Origin: Ziziphus jujuba | Lineage: Eukaryota; Streptophyta; Magnoliopsida; Rosales; Rhamnaceae | Reading direction: 5' to 3' | Length of the DNA: 64,000 bases | Assembly: GCF_031755915.1 (NCBI RefSeq) | Contig: NC_083388.1 | Span: 18,192,001-18,256,000, forward strand | Shown here: positions 47,657-58,968 of the stretch, one piece after another | Layout: each line of letters begins with the position of its first letter | How positions within the stretch are numbered: position 1 is the stretch's first letter | Position numbers and translations under genes: made by a program | The notes under the pieces: generated by a model | The model's database searches: none | What the model was told of the DNA's origin: nothing | The model's input: the letters and a program-made list of their open reading frames with translations, nothing else

Positions 47657-50309
47657 ATGGATGGCTCCGCCTCCTCCATCTGCCACGTGGTGGCCATGCC
47701 GTATCCCGGCCGAGGCCACGTCAACCCGATGATGAACCTCTGCAAGCAGCTGGTTTCCCGGTCCCACCGTATTCTCGTCACCTTTGTCGTCACCGAAGAG
47801 TGGAGCGGCTTCATCGACTCCGAGCCAAGGCCCCACAACATCCGCTTGGGCACACTTCCGAACGTCATACCTTCCGAGCACGATCGTGCCAACGACTTTC
47901 CTGGCTTCGTGGAGGCTGTCGCGACGAAATTGGAAGCTCCGTTCGAGCGGCTTTTGGATCGGCTTGAACCGCCGGTGAGCGCCATCATAGCTGATAACTA
48001 TGTGGTTTGGGCAGGTGGTGTAGGGAATCGAAGGAATATTCCGGTGGCTTTGCTCTGGACTATGTCGGCTTCAGTATTTTCGGTGCTACATCATTTTGAA
48101 CTGCTCGTACAAAATGGCCATTTTCCTCTGGAACTGTCCGGTGCGTACACTGTTAATAATAGTACTTGCTCCATTAATAGTTTGAGTTTTTTTTTTTTTT
48201 TTTTTTTTTTGGAAAGTCAATAATAGTAGAATTATTCGTGGAAATTTGTTGAATTAATAAATATGATGTTACTTTTTTTCGGGTGAATTAATAAATATAT
48301 ATTACTTAATAACATATGTAGCTGGTATGCTAGATGTCTCAGCATGTATAAAACAGGTGTCGTGCATTTTTAGATTCTAGCGACTAACGTGAAAAAATGG
48401 AAAACAAAATCTTCATAGGATATGTCTTTCTGCAACTTCAAAATAATAATAATAACCCTAAGACTCGCAGTGGAGCTCCCGTGGCAGAGATCCGCAACCT
48501 TGGCCTGTGAGTGCCAGGTTCGAGTCTATGGGGTGGGCTGGGGTTCCTGGGGGCAACAGCCACACTAGGAAAAAAATAATAATAATAATAATAACCAGTC
48601 CTGATTAAATTTACAAAAAAAAAAAATATATATATATATATATATATTGTCCTGATTAAATGTGTCAAACTTGTCCTTTCGTGGATCAGACCTTTTCTGG
48701 CTTAACAATTCAAAATGACAGATATTTAATATTCTAGCATAAAAGTAAAATTAGTATGCATTTATTTTATTTTTATTTTTTATTATTTTTTATCGATGTC
48801 AAACCAGTACGCATATTCATTAGTAAAGTTATAATATATTTTTAAGAGTTAGTATCATTTTAACTCCAAACTACTGTATGTCTTTCATTTTGTCTATAAA
48901 CTACAAATATTTTCCATTTAGCCATCCAATTAACTATTATAATAATTATTATTATTATTATATAATCTCATTTTAGTCCAATTAAGCATTATATTTAGAT
49001 GGATGAACGTGATGAAATTTTTTGTACATGATAAGTTTTATAGCTTTTTTCGCAAATAATTTTATATTCTTAATTTTGTTCTTAGGTACTTTATATGATT
49101 AATTTGCCAAATTTATTAAAAAAAAGTCTAATTGAATTAAAATAATTAAACAAATAACAGTTTAGAAGGCAATATGAAAATTTTCATAATTTGGAAGCAA
49201 ATTAAAAAATGTGTCCTAGCTTAGGAGTAAAATGATATTACCCATGTTTTTAATTATTAAATTGAATGTTCCAAAAAGGAAAAAAGAAAATTATCATATT
49301 GAAGTTTTTTATTTTTATTTTTATTTCATTTTCAAGTATTATCAAATTGAAGTTACTAACGTTGATGTTGAAATTGCTTTTCATTTGCATCCCCGTTTCG
49401 ATACGTGCCAAAGAACGAGGACAAGAGGTGATCGAGTACATACCTGGAATATCAAGGACGCGAATAGTAGATCTCCCTACAATGTTCCATGGTAACGGTC
49501 GAAAAACCTTGGGCAGAGCTTTGGAAGCTGCTAATGGAGTGTCAAAAGCGAAATACCTTCTCTTCACTTCTGCCTGCGAGCTTGAATCTCAGGTCATTGA
49601 CGCATTGAAAGCCAAAATTTCTACCCCTGTCTATCCTGTTGGACCAAGCATACCTTATTTCCTGCTTGAAAATGAAAATACTTCTTTAGGTGGTCATGAT
49701 CGCCCTAAACCCAAGTATCTTCAATGGCTAGATTCTCAACCTGAAAGATCTGTCCTTTACATCTCAATGGGTAGTTTTCTTTCGGTCTCAAATGCCCAAT
49801 TGGATGAAATTGTTTGTGGTGTACAAAATAGTGGTGTAAGGTACTTGTGGGTGGTACGTGAGGATACCTCTGTGTTCAAAGATGGGTTTGGTGGTGATAT
49901 TGGGTTGGTTGTGCCTTGGTGTGACCAATTGAGGGTATTGTGTCATCCTTCTATTGGTGGGTTTTGGACACATTGTGGGTGGAATTCCACTTTGGAAGCT
50001 GTTTTTGCTGGGGTTCCAATGCTAACTTGTCCAATATTTTACGATCAAATACCAAACAGAAAGCGAATTGTTGAAGATTGGAAGATTGGATATGATGTTA
50101 AGAAAGAGAATGAGGGTTTGGTGACCAGAGATGAGATTTCAGAGCTTGTGCAGAGAGTTATGGATCCAGAATGCAAGGAAGGGAAAGAGATGAGAAAAAG
50201 AGCAAAAGAGCTTCAAGAAGCTTGTCATGGAGCAATTGCTAAAGGTGGGTCATCGGACGAGAACCTTGATGCTTTCATTAGGGATATTTTGCAAGGGAAT
50301 TGCCGTTAA
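47657..50309 (+). CDS. UGT87-type UDP-glycosyltransferase, gene C (intact)
   Basis: Exon 1 is 47657-48140 and exon 2 49414-50309, with a phase-1 intron of 1273 bp (gtgcgt donor, caaag acceptor). The 459-residue product is the usual size for UGT87 enzymes. Start chosen at MDGSASS; an upstream in-frame ATG at 47581 would only add leader sequence. Catalytic His21 in GRGH, Asp113 in ADNY, WTMSAS near 134, and a PSPG box at residues 330-373 (49917-50048) ending DQ. The terminal Gln favours UDP-glucose. Family knowledge: soluble cytosolic enzymes glycosylating small molecules; Arabidopsis UGT87A2 affects flowering time. The acceptor of this copy cannot be read from sequence. A weak TATA-like atctaaaa lies at 47561. 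Confidence 0.92.
48455..48575 (+). mobile_element. tRNA-derived SINE in intron of gene C
   Basis: A GC-rich island in AT-rich intron, with a box-A-like part (gtggagctcccgtggcagag) and box B (ccaggttcgagtcta), followed by A-rich and AAT-repeat tail. The matching site in gene A is a plain AAT repeat, so the insertion is specific to C. Same class as 8955-9050 but a different sequence. Confidence 0.6.
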
Positions 50310-50800
50310 AAAAGCTAATTCTTTGATGCTATTTTATCCAAGTTTTCTTTTTCATTTTGGGTTTTAACCTTCTGATTGTCAAGGAAGTCCTGCAAAATAA
50401 ATTTGGTTCTTATCAAATAATTTCATGGAGAATTAGGAACACGCAAATAAAATTACATAGCTGTTAGGGTACTTTGTTATAGTTTACTTTTTCTACACAT
50501 GAGATGAGCCATAAAAGAAACAAATAAGTGCAGTAAGGGTTTTGAAGAGAAGTTTTTACTTATTCCCCTGTTTTTTTAAGTTGTAAAATCTTGATGCTAC
50601 CAAAAAACAAAAAAAAGGTCGTTTATTAGGTTGGGAAAAAAAAAAAAAGGATAAAGTAAAAACTATAGTTTCTGCTCAATCTAACTTATAAATATCAACA
50701 CCGACATTGTAGAGTATTCTATAACCATCTTGAATTTTCCAGAGATGAGTGAGCAACAAGTAGAACCTAGAAATTGATTGAAAGATCTGCTCCAAAAAAT
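50310..50800 (+). other. 3' flank of gene C
   Basis: Matches 21003-21480 after gene A, so it is the ancestral downstream region and likely includes the 3' UTR. No other gene. Confidence 0.6.
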
Positions 50801-51161
50801 AATAAACCGCCTATCTATAACCATCCAAGCTGGTGAACTTAACCTTCACTTAGTATAAATGGTAACAGTGCCAATTTGTGTGTGCAAGTGTTGAGTGTGA
50901 GTGCTTTCGTGTGTGCTGTGAAGGGACAAGTGTTGGTAAGTGAGTGTGTTTTGTGTAGCTGAAAGTGTCCGAGCGTGTCTGTATATGATTCAAAGTTTAG
51001 TGAGTGAGTCAGTGGCTTACGTGTGACAGTGCATAAAATGATTTTCTGTGTTCAATTAACAGAAATCAGTTTTTTTGTTTAGCTTTTGTCCATTGTCTCT
51101 GACATTTTGGTATTAGAGTTAACAATAGCCTTAATCATTTGGTATAAGAGCTGGGCGATAC
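50800..51161 (+). pseudogene. Copia LTR end and primer-site remnant (unit 2)
   Basis: Counterpart of 21481-21810: agtataaatgg, then an LTR-like stretch, then 'attttggtattagagttaac', a decayed initiator-Met primer site. A second similar stretch (tttggtataagagctggg) lies at 51138. It is interrupted at 51162 by a solo LTR. Confidence 0.5.
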
Positions 51162-51689
51162 TGTTAGATATATATAAATATTATGAGAATTTGGATAATT
51201 GATACCTTATTTACAGGTTCATTTGTACCATTAAAAAAATTGATTTATTTACTGCTTAACGTAATAGAATTTTTGGATACATATTTTTTGTAATATTTTA
51301 ATTTATCTATTAAAGTGAAGGATTAATTTTCTTTAGAGATCTATTTGATTCATATATATTTTTTATTATTATTATATTTTTTATTAAATTATTATTTTAA
51401 TATATGTTAAAATTAATGGATAAATTCATGTAATTTATATATGATTTTTGTTTTTAAAAGGCTGAGATTTTATTGTTATTATAAGTGAACAAATACACAT
51501 TGCATTTGTGTTAGAATTTTCAAAGATATCATTTTGGTCAGGCAAAAAAGGATTTAAAAATAGTGTGTTCCTTATAGGTACTATTATTACAGATCAAATT
51601 TTCATAGCTGCAATTGAAGGTTAATACTTTTACAAATTAATGGAATTTAACTATACATGTTTACGACCCGTGTTTCTTTAATTTCAACA
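51162..51689. mobile_element. Solo LTR, 528 bp
   Basis: Starts TGTTAGATAT, ends TTCAACA, with a perfect 5-bp duplication GATAC (51157-51161 and 51690-51694). Unit 1 has the uninterrupted site (gggcgatacaagttc near 21806), which proves insertion after the duplication or loss from unit 1. Superfamily not determined; the size and ends would suit copia. Confidence 0.88.
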
Positions 51690-51739
51690 GATACAAGTTC
51701 ATTTTTGGGGAGGGTTTTTGCTTGTGGTACTCACGTGGT

Positions 51740-52301
51740 AAGTCTTGATTTGAGTTGTGCTGCCGGTATTTTCTGCAACTACAATGGGAGATTGTCATAT
51801 TGGTGAAGGCATCAAGAGTCTCAACAATCAAAACTGTAGCATGGATGTAGTCGTCGTGTATGAGGTCGTATCTGAAAGTCCAAATCTTTAAGAGATCATA
51901 GATGAAAGCAAAATTGGGCAATCGTTAGATGTTGAAGCTTTGAAGAAATGGAACATCAAAATTGGTAATACAATGTTTGCTCTTAAATCTGCAGCTGAAC
52001 TAGAGACGTTGGAGTAGATACAGGGTCTAGATGTTATAAAAAAGGCCAGGGACACTTTTGCTAACATTGCTTTGCCAATTTTGAAGTTTTACTCCTTCAA
52101 AACTTCAGCATCTCGCATTGCTTGACTTTGCTGCCATCTATGATCTCTTACAGAATTTTGGCTCTTTAAATACGATCTTATGCTTGACTATGTGCTGTAG
52201 TTTTGATTGTTGAGCTTTTTAATGTTTCCACCCACTTGAAAGTCTTCTATTGTGATTGCTAAAAAAATACCCGCAGCGCAACTCGAACTGAGACTCTGCT
52301 T
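51740..52301. repeat. Long inverted repeat built from a copia gag fragment
   Basis: The left arm (51740-51962) reads copia gag in the + direction from an ATG near 51785 (MGDCHIGEGIK, later EALKKWNIKIGNTMFALK). The right arm (52078-52301) is its imperfect reverse complement over essentially its full length, including 'catctatgatctctta' and 'cagttttgattgttgag'-type stretches. The spacer is about 115 bp and is itself gag-like. Transcription would give a long hairpin. Stops interrupt the gag frame. Confidence 0.75.
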
Positions 52302-52305
52302 TCCT

Positions 52306-52640
52306 CCTTTCTTTTTCACTTTGGTTTGAACCTCCTTCTCGAGGAAGTCCTGCAAAATAAATTTGGTTCTTATCAGCCGATTTCATGGAGAATATGTAAC
52401 ATGCAAACGAAATTATATAGCTCTTAGGGTACCTTGTTAGAGTTTACTTTTTCTATAAAAGTTTAAAGAAATGCAGGAAGCGTTTTGAAGGGAAGTTGGT
52501 TCCTGTAAGTTCCTTCTTTTCTTTTCTTTTTTTTTTTTTTTTTTCTCTTTCTAGTTGGTAATATCATTCAACTACTTAAAAAATGTAGTTTATTAGCAAA
52601 GACAAAAATAAAATAAACGAATAGTTTCTGCTTAGTCTAA
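52306..52640. repeat. Third copy of the UGT 3' flank
   Basis: Direct copy of the sequence after genes A and C ('gaggaagtcctgcaaaataaatttggttcttatca', 'aaattatatagct'). No exon 2 precedes it, so a gene copy was deleted or only the flank was copied. Confidence 0.7.
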
Positions 52641-52679
52641 CAATTGTTTGTCATATAAATATATATAGGTAATTGAGAT

Positions 52680-53363
52680 TGAAGATGAAAATTAAGGTTA
52701 AATAAAACAATCAAATAAACTATACAAACCAAAATATTCATTTCTCCAAATGATGATTAATAGGTGAGAATCCTTATATTAAAAAATCTATATATTGGAC
52801 CATGTTAATAACCTCTACCTTTCCCTTTATTTCTATTTCCGCTATTATTTTTTTCAACACATTTCACATTAATACAGATTATATTTTGAGTTATTATTAT
52901 CTTCAGGCTTAAGTAAAACAAATTATGATTGCTGTTGTCATCATCCGTTGCTTTGTGTGCATAGATCATAAACTTGATTTCTAGCTCTGAAATGTTTGGA
53001 GAAACTGGATAAGGGTTTATAAAATAGGAGATTGATTAAAAAAAAAAAAAGGTTGGTTAGCGGAGGATGAGATCGAACTAGATTTATGTAAAATCATAAG
53101 TAAAGATAAAAAAATTTTCCAATTGAAGTTAAAATATTAATTTTTTAACATAAGCTAGCTAGCAATAAAAAAACAGTTACTTTTTGTTGAGTAGAAAAAT
53201 AAATATATAGACATCTAAAAGTCTAACCTGCAGCAGCAAAGTTGACCCTTATAAACCGGTACAAAAAGTAAAATAAACCAATAGTCTTATATAGCATTTC
53301 ATCAAACATGATCCAAAATTTTAGCCTGGGCTTGTTTTGATGCATAGATATATCATAGAATAG
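52680..53363 (+). promoter_or_regulatory. Upstream region of gene D
   Basis: Matches the upstream region of D' (21940-22480) with small indels, minus the MITE. No TATA box could be chosen with confidence. It ends in 'tatcatagaatag' before the ATG. Confidence 0.45.
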
Positions 53364-53832
53364 ATGGACACTATCATGGCCGTCGGACAACGACCAACCA
53401 AGCTCTTCCATGTGGTGGCTGTGCCTTATCCCGGAAGGGGCCATGTCAACCCCATCATGAACTTCTGCAAGTTACTGGCTTCAAAGAGAGACGATCTGAT
53501 CATCACCTTTGTTGTGACTGAGGAGTGGCTGGGCTTTTTGGGCTGTGATCCAAAGCCCAATACTATACGCTTCCGAACCATACCCAACGTCGTTCCTTCC
53601 GAGCTGATTCGTGGTGCCGACTTCGCCGGTTTCTATGAAGCTGTTATGACAAAGATGGAAGCTCCGTTTGAGAAGCTTTTGAATGAGATCGCACCGCCAG
53701 CGACTACGGTCATAGCCGACACTGAACTTCCTTGGGCAGTTACCGTCGGAAACCGGAGGAATATTCCGGTGGCCTCTGTCTGGACCATGTCGGCATCGAT
53801 ATTTTTACATGGGTATATTCGACATTTTGTAG
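53364..53832 (+). CDS. UGT87-like first exon D without its own second exon
   Basis: Open from 53364 (MDTIMAVGQRP) with GRGH (His27), VTEEWLG, an ADTE aspartate and WTMSAS all conserved. A downstream ATG at 53376 would give MAVGQRP. It departs from its relatives after the WTMSAS motif (LHGYIRHFV), and a gtatgc donor follows at 53833 in phase 1, the family's phase. There is no exon 2 before gene E begins 1 kb later. It is either a truncated pseudogene or an alternative first exon for E. The well-kept motifs point to fairly recent loss or continuing use. Confidence 0.7.
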
Positions 53833-54741
53833 GTATGCTTATTTATTTTATTTTTTTATAAATATGTTTATTTAGTTGCTAATAACTAATTATATATGTA
53901 TTGCCCAAAAAAAAAAAAAAAAAAAAAAACTATGCATGATACGCATATTTTTTTCCTAACCAACTAATTGCATTAGTGTGTATATATATATATATATATC
54001 TTCTCTTTTTTTTTGGAGTAAGAACCAATTTGATATATTTATCGTCCAGTAGCTAGTATCATTTTAATTCATTAAAATTTGTAAACCATATAAAATAAAA
54101 TAAAAATGTTTTCATTTTCAATTTTAGGTTTTTTGTTTTTGGGTAAAATAGTTGAATTTTCGGATTAAAAAAAAGTGTGTCAAAGTTTTTTTTTTTTTTT
54201 TTCTTCCCGCTGAAAAAGTGAGTCAAAGTAATGTTTTTTGTTTTTCCCAGAAAAAGGAAATGAAAGTGAGTCAAGTAATAAGCACGATAATTTTCTTCAT
54301 TAAAAAATTACAATAATTATTTGTTTTATACATGGATAAGCACAATAATAATGTGGCATGCAACATTTTCGACCTCGGGTCTAGAAAAAGTGCAAAGTGA
54401 CAAGTTGGAGAGCAGACGCACAGTCAATGTTTTTTGATGGAGCAGAGTATACGTTGGAACTTGGGCAGCCTTAAAATAACAATTTTTTCCACCAACTTTG
54501 CTTTGTCCGAATTCACCAAATATACATATATATATATATATATGCATGTATCCGTATATAGATAAGAGGAAAAAGATTATCAGTTTTCTTGGTGTGTGTA
54601 TATATATATATATATATTATATACATTTACGAAAAAAGAAAGTTCAATAAAATATACTTTGCTCTCTCCGAAGCTTAACGTTTCAAGAAACTAATATTTA
54701 TGAATTTAATATCACAAATCTATTCAGCTTTTTCATTTGGG

Positions 54742-54749
54742 TATATAAA
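54742..54749 (+). promoter_or_regulatory. Putative TATA box of gene E
   Basis: tatataaa about 115 bp before the ATG of E, a plausible spacing for a plant core promoter. AT-rich surroundings lower the certainty. Confidence 0.45.
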
Positions 54750-54863
54750 ACCTCTTCAGCTTTCTATAACTTTATCAAGTAAATGTTTCACCAACCAAAA
54801 AAAAAAAAAAAAAAACACTCAGACTCGTTGCCGAGAGAAATACTCGGATAATTCACATATGAG

Positions 54864-56538
54864 ATGGAATTGACCGCAGTTGAGCCAACCACCGTCTGCC
54901 ATGTGGTGGCGATGCCTTTCCCTGGCCGCGGCCACATCAATCCTATGATGAACCTCTGCAAGTTGCTGTCTTCAACAAAACCCCAAATTCTTATCACCTT
55001 CGTCGTTACCGAAGAGTGGCTCGGCTATATCGGTTCCGAAGCCAAGCCGAATAACATCCGCTTTGCCTCCATCCCAAATGTTATCCCCTCTGAGCGGCTA
55101 AAGGCCGCCGACTTTCCGGGCTTCTACGAAGCTGTCATGACTAAGATGGAAGCCCCCTTTGACCAACTCCTGGATCGGCTTCAACCACCGATAACCACTA
55201 TCCTAGCTGATATAGAGGTCCTTTGGGGAACCAAAGTAGGGAATCGGAGGAATATTCCGGTTTCATTAATTTGGACGATGTCGGCCACTTTTTTTTCTTT
55301 GTTACATTTTTTTAATCACTTCGCAGAAAATAGGGAATTCTTGGCGCCGCTTCAACTTTTTCAAGGTAAGGGTTGAAATTTGTGCTGTATTTAGTCCAAA
55401 TTTCAGCTCAACCGTCCTTTGTTTATTTTTTTGTGTGTGTGTGTGTAATTTGTTGAGGAATCATCACATCACCAAACAAAAGGTCATATCTCTATAATCT
55501 GAAAATCAACTTAGGCTTTTTTATTTATTTTATTTTATTTTTTTTCCTTTTTTTCTTCTGTCCTTTCAATTACTTGGATTGTGTAAATCTAGAGCACAAC
55601 CAAAATGCCTTATTTGTCTGCAATTAATGTGGGATTTGCTTAATATCTGCTCCTTCATTGTAGACCAAGGAGATGAGCAAGTGCTGAACATACCAGGAAT
55701 TTCTTCCACACTCATGCCTGACCTTCAAAAAGTGGGCCGTGTAACTGATGAAAGAGTCTCGAAGCTAGCCTTGGAATGCGTTTCCCAAGTCCGAAAGGCA
55801 CAATACCTTTTATTGACCTCATTCTACGAACTTGAACCCCAAGCCATAGACACTTTACAAGCACAACTTCCCTTCCCTCTCTATCCAGTTGGCCCTGCAA
55901 TTCCATACCTTGAACTTGAAAACACTTCTTCTACATCACCTACCGACTATCTCCAATGGCTGAATTCGCAGCCACCAGAATCTGTGCTTTACATCTCATT
56001 GGGTAGTTTCCTTTCGGTCTCAAGTGCCCAAATGGACGAAATCGCTGTTGGTCTTCGAAGCAGCGGTGTTCGGTTCTTGTGGGTGGCTCGAGCAGAAGCT
56101 TGTCGGCTAAAGGAGAGCTGTGGCGATATGGGATTGGTGGTGCCGTGGTGTGAGCAACTGAAGGTTCTTTGCCATTCCTCTGTAGGGGGTTTCTGGTCGC
56201 ATTGTGGTTGGAATTCCACTTTGGAGGCTGTTTTTGCAGGTGTTCCAATGCTCACTTTTCCTCTGTTTTTGGATCAATTTCCCAATAGCAGCCAAATTGT
56301 TCATGATTGGAAGATTGGGTGGAAGGTTGAGAGAGATGGGAATTGGATGAATAGAGAAGAAATTGCTGAGCTCGTGCAAAGTTTCATGAATCTTGAAAGC
56401 AATGAGGGAAAAGAAATAAGGAAAAGAGCAAGAGAGCTCAGCGAGGTGTGTCACAGAGCAATTGGAAAATCTGGATCATCTGAAACCAACCTCCATGCTT
56501 TTATCAGGGATATAACACTTGGCCAAGGACTGAATTAG
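54864..56538 (+). CDS. UGT87-type UDP-glycosyltransferase, gene E (intact)
   Basis: Exon 1 is 54864-55365 and exon 2 55664-56538, with a phase-1 intron of 298 bp (gtaagg donor, ttgtag acceptor). The product has 458 residues: His24 in GRGH, Asp116 in ADIE, and a PSPG box at residues 329-372 (56146-56277) with HCGWNS and final Gln. The acceptor was chosen because it aligns the start of exon 2 with genes C and F; an alternative AG a few bases on would shift phase. All catalytic motifs are present and no disruption was seen. It has diverged clearly from C, so it may glycosylate a different acceptor (inference). It lies between the orphan exon D and gene F. Confidence 0.93.
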
Positions 56539-56870
56539 GCACTCTAATTTCTCTATTAATTTTCCTTTTTTTTTTTTTTTTTGTTGTGTCATTATATATT
56601 TTGTGTTGACTGCAACACGTATTGCAATTTCGTATGATTTCAAAAGACATTTTTGTTCAAGAGAAACTCAATTATTTTAGCACGTGTATGACTTTACTGC
56701 TCGTTGAGTTGACTGATAGACTGACTGCGTCAGAGCATGCGACATATTGTCCGAAAAGTATAGGGGTAAATTTGTCAACCCACTCTTCTCTTTCTTTTTT
56801 TTCTTTTTTTAAGTTTTTAAAGCAGAGCGCAGCGGTTTAAACTTGTAAAAAAGCTCAAAATTTTGGAGAA

Positions 56871-58928
56871 ATGGATTCCAGCAGGGCAGAACCAACCAAA
56901 GTCTGCCACGTCGTGGCCATGGCGTCTCCCGGTCGAGGCCACATCAATCCGATGATGAACCTCTGCAAGTTACTGGTTTCCAAAAGCAAAAACATCCTGG
57001 TCACCTTCGTTGTCACCGAGGAGTGGCTTGGCTTCATCGGCTCCGAAGCCAAGCCCGACAGCATACGCTTCAGCTCCATTCCTAATGTTGTCCCTTCGGA
57101 ACGTGTCCGAGGCGCCGACATTTCGGGGTTCGCGGAAGCCGTGATGACTCAATTGGAAGCTCCGTTCGAGAGGCTTCTGGATCGGCTTGAGCCATCGCCA
57201 AGTGTTATTCTGGCTGATATTTTTCTGCGGTGGGTGGTTGGCGTGGGGAACCTGAGGAATATTAAAGTGTCGTTGTTTTGCCCGACGTCTGCATCCATGT
57301 TCTCCATTTATCAACATTTCCATCTTTTCGAACAGAACGGTGATTTCCCGGTTAACTTGTTAGGTAAGGGTCACAGATTTGTTCAAAACTTTTTTTTTTT
57401 TTTTTCCTTTTTTTGTTCAATGCAAACATATACTGATATACATATATAAATCTCCTCTGTGCATGTGAAATTGTTCAAAAAAATATGTATCTATAAAATA
57501 CTTTGTATTTATATAATATATATAACTACAAAGAAAAATATTTACATTTTTTTTTGTGAAAATCATAATTTAAATTTCATATGAGCTTAATTTAAATTTC
57601 ATATATATTATTTAGTAAATTGGTTTTTTATATTTATAAATGGGTGTGTGGAAATTTAAATTTGGAATCATTTGCCAACGAAAACGGGTTGTAGGCCAGT
57701 AAATTGGTTTTTCATTAATGTATATGCATTACATATATTAAATAACTTTAGTTTGTAAAAGAATAATTGAAACTATTCAATCTCATTTCATTCAATTAAA
57801 TTGAGAAATTAGAAGTTTTCTACTTCAATACAGAATGATTTTCAACATGCATTTATGAACTTTTTCAACTAGCCAAATTGATCAAAACAGGGGTTGTCGT
57901 TGGCTAAAAGTTATATAGATGTAGAAGCTAGCTCTTATACCAATCAATATTACGAGATTTCAAAATGTCACATTTTTTTCACTGACGAGGAAAACATGTG
58001 CTGTTCACCATTCATGGACACGGCAGAGAAAGGGATGGAACGCGTGGACTACATTCCAGGAGTTTCTTCAACACGATTTGTTGACTTTCCTCCCCATGTA
58101 GCAGGGGCAAGTCCACGAACACTACACCGTATCCTTGAGGCTTTCACTTGGTTGGTTCAGGCACATTGTCTCATATTCACATCCATCTACGAGCTTGAAC
58201 CCCACACCATTGATGTTCTGAGAGCAGAATTCTCAATTCCATTATACACTGTTGGCCCTGCAATACCTTTCTTCCAAGTAGGAGAGAAGCTATCTCCTAG
58301 TATCGATGGCAAACTCAACTACTTAGAGTGGCTAGATTGCCAGCCACCAAACTCTGTTCTGTACATCTCATTGGGAAGCTTTATGCCTGTTTGTAGTGCC
58401 CAAATGGATGAAATAGCTGCTGGTTTGAAGAAGACTGGGGTTAGGTTCATATGGGTGGCTCGTGGCGAAACAGAGAGGTTGAAAGAAGAATGTGGGGATA
58501 AGGGACTGGTAGTGCCCTGGTGTGAGCAATTGAGAGTTCTGTGCCATGATTCTGTTGGGGGGTTTTTGAGCCATTGTGGTTGGAATTCTGTACAAGAAGG
58601 GATTTTCGGTGGAGTTCCTTTTCTTACTTTCCCTTTAGCCTTTGATCAAGGACACAATAGTAAGGTAGTGGTGGAGGATTGGAAAGTTGGGTGGAGGGTG
58701 AACAAGAATAATAATAATGTTGGTGCTGGGGAGGATAATTTGGTAATAAAAAGAGAGGAAATTGCAGATTTAGTGAAGAGGTTTATGGATTTGGAAAGTG
58801 ATGAAGGGAAAGAAATGAGAAGAAAAGTGAGACAGCTTCAGAAGATAAGTCATGGTGCTATTGCAGAAGGTGGATCATCTGAAACGAATATCAATGCCTT
58901 CATCAGAGACATTGCTAATATCAAGTAA
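56871..58928 (+). CDS. UGT87-type UDP-glycosyltransferase, gene F (intact)
   Basis: Exon 1 is 56871-57363 and exon 2 58027-58928, with a phase-1 intron of 663 bp (gtaagg donor, ggcag acceptor). The product has 464 residues: His24 in GRGH, Asp116 in ADIF, PSPG box 329-372 (58518-58649) ending DQ. The PSPG middle reads GGFLSHCGWNS and then VQEGIFGGVPF, differing from the TLEAVFAGVPM of C and E. The loop near residues 385-395 carries an Asn run (NKNNNN). The sequence WTMSAS of its relatives is CPTSAS here. These changes suggest a divergent acceptor preference (inference). Start chosen by alignment to E. Confidence 0.92.
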
Positions 58929-58934
58929 AATTTC

Positions 58935-58968
<34 letters not shown>

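Noticed and set aside
47594..47988. Open frames opposite and alongside exon 1 of gene C
   Set aside because: Shadow frames of a well-supported coding exon; the same pattern occurs opposite exons of A, D, E and F.
54059..54274. Lys/Phe-rich open frame on the minus strand between D and E
   Set aside because: Low-complexity AT-rich sequence; no homology to UGTs or transposon proteins.
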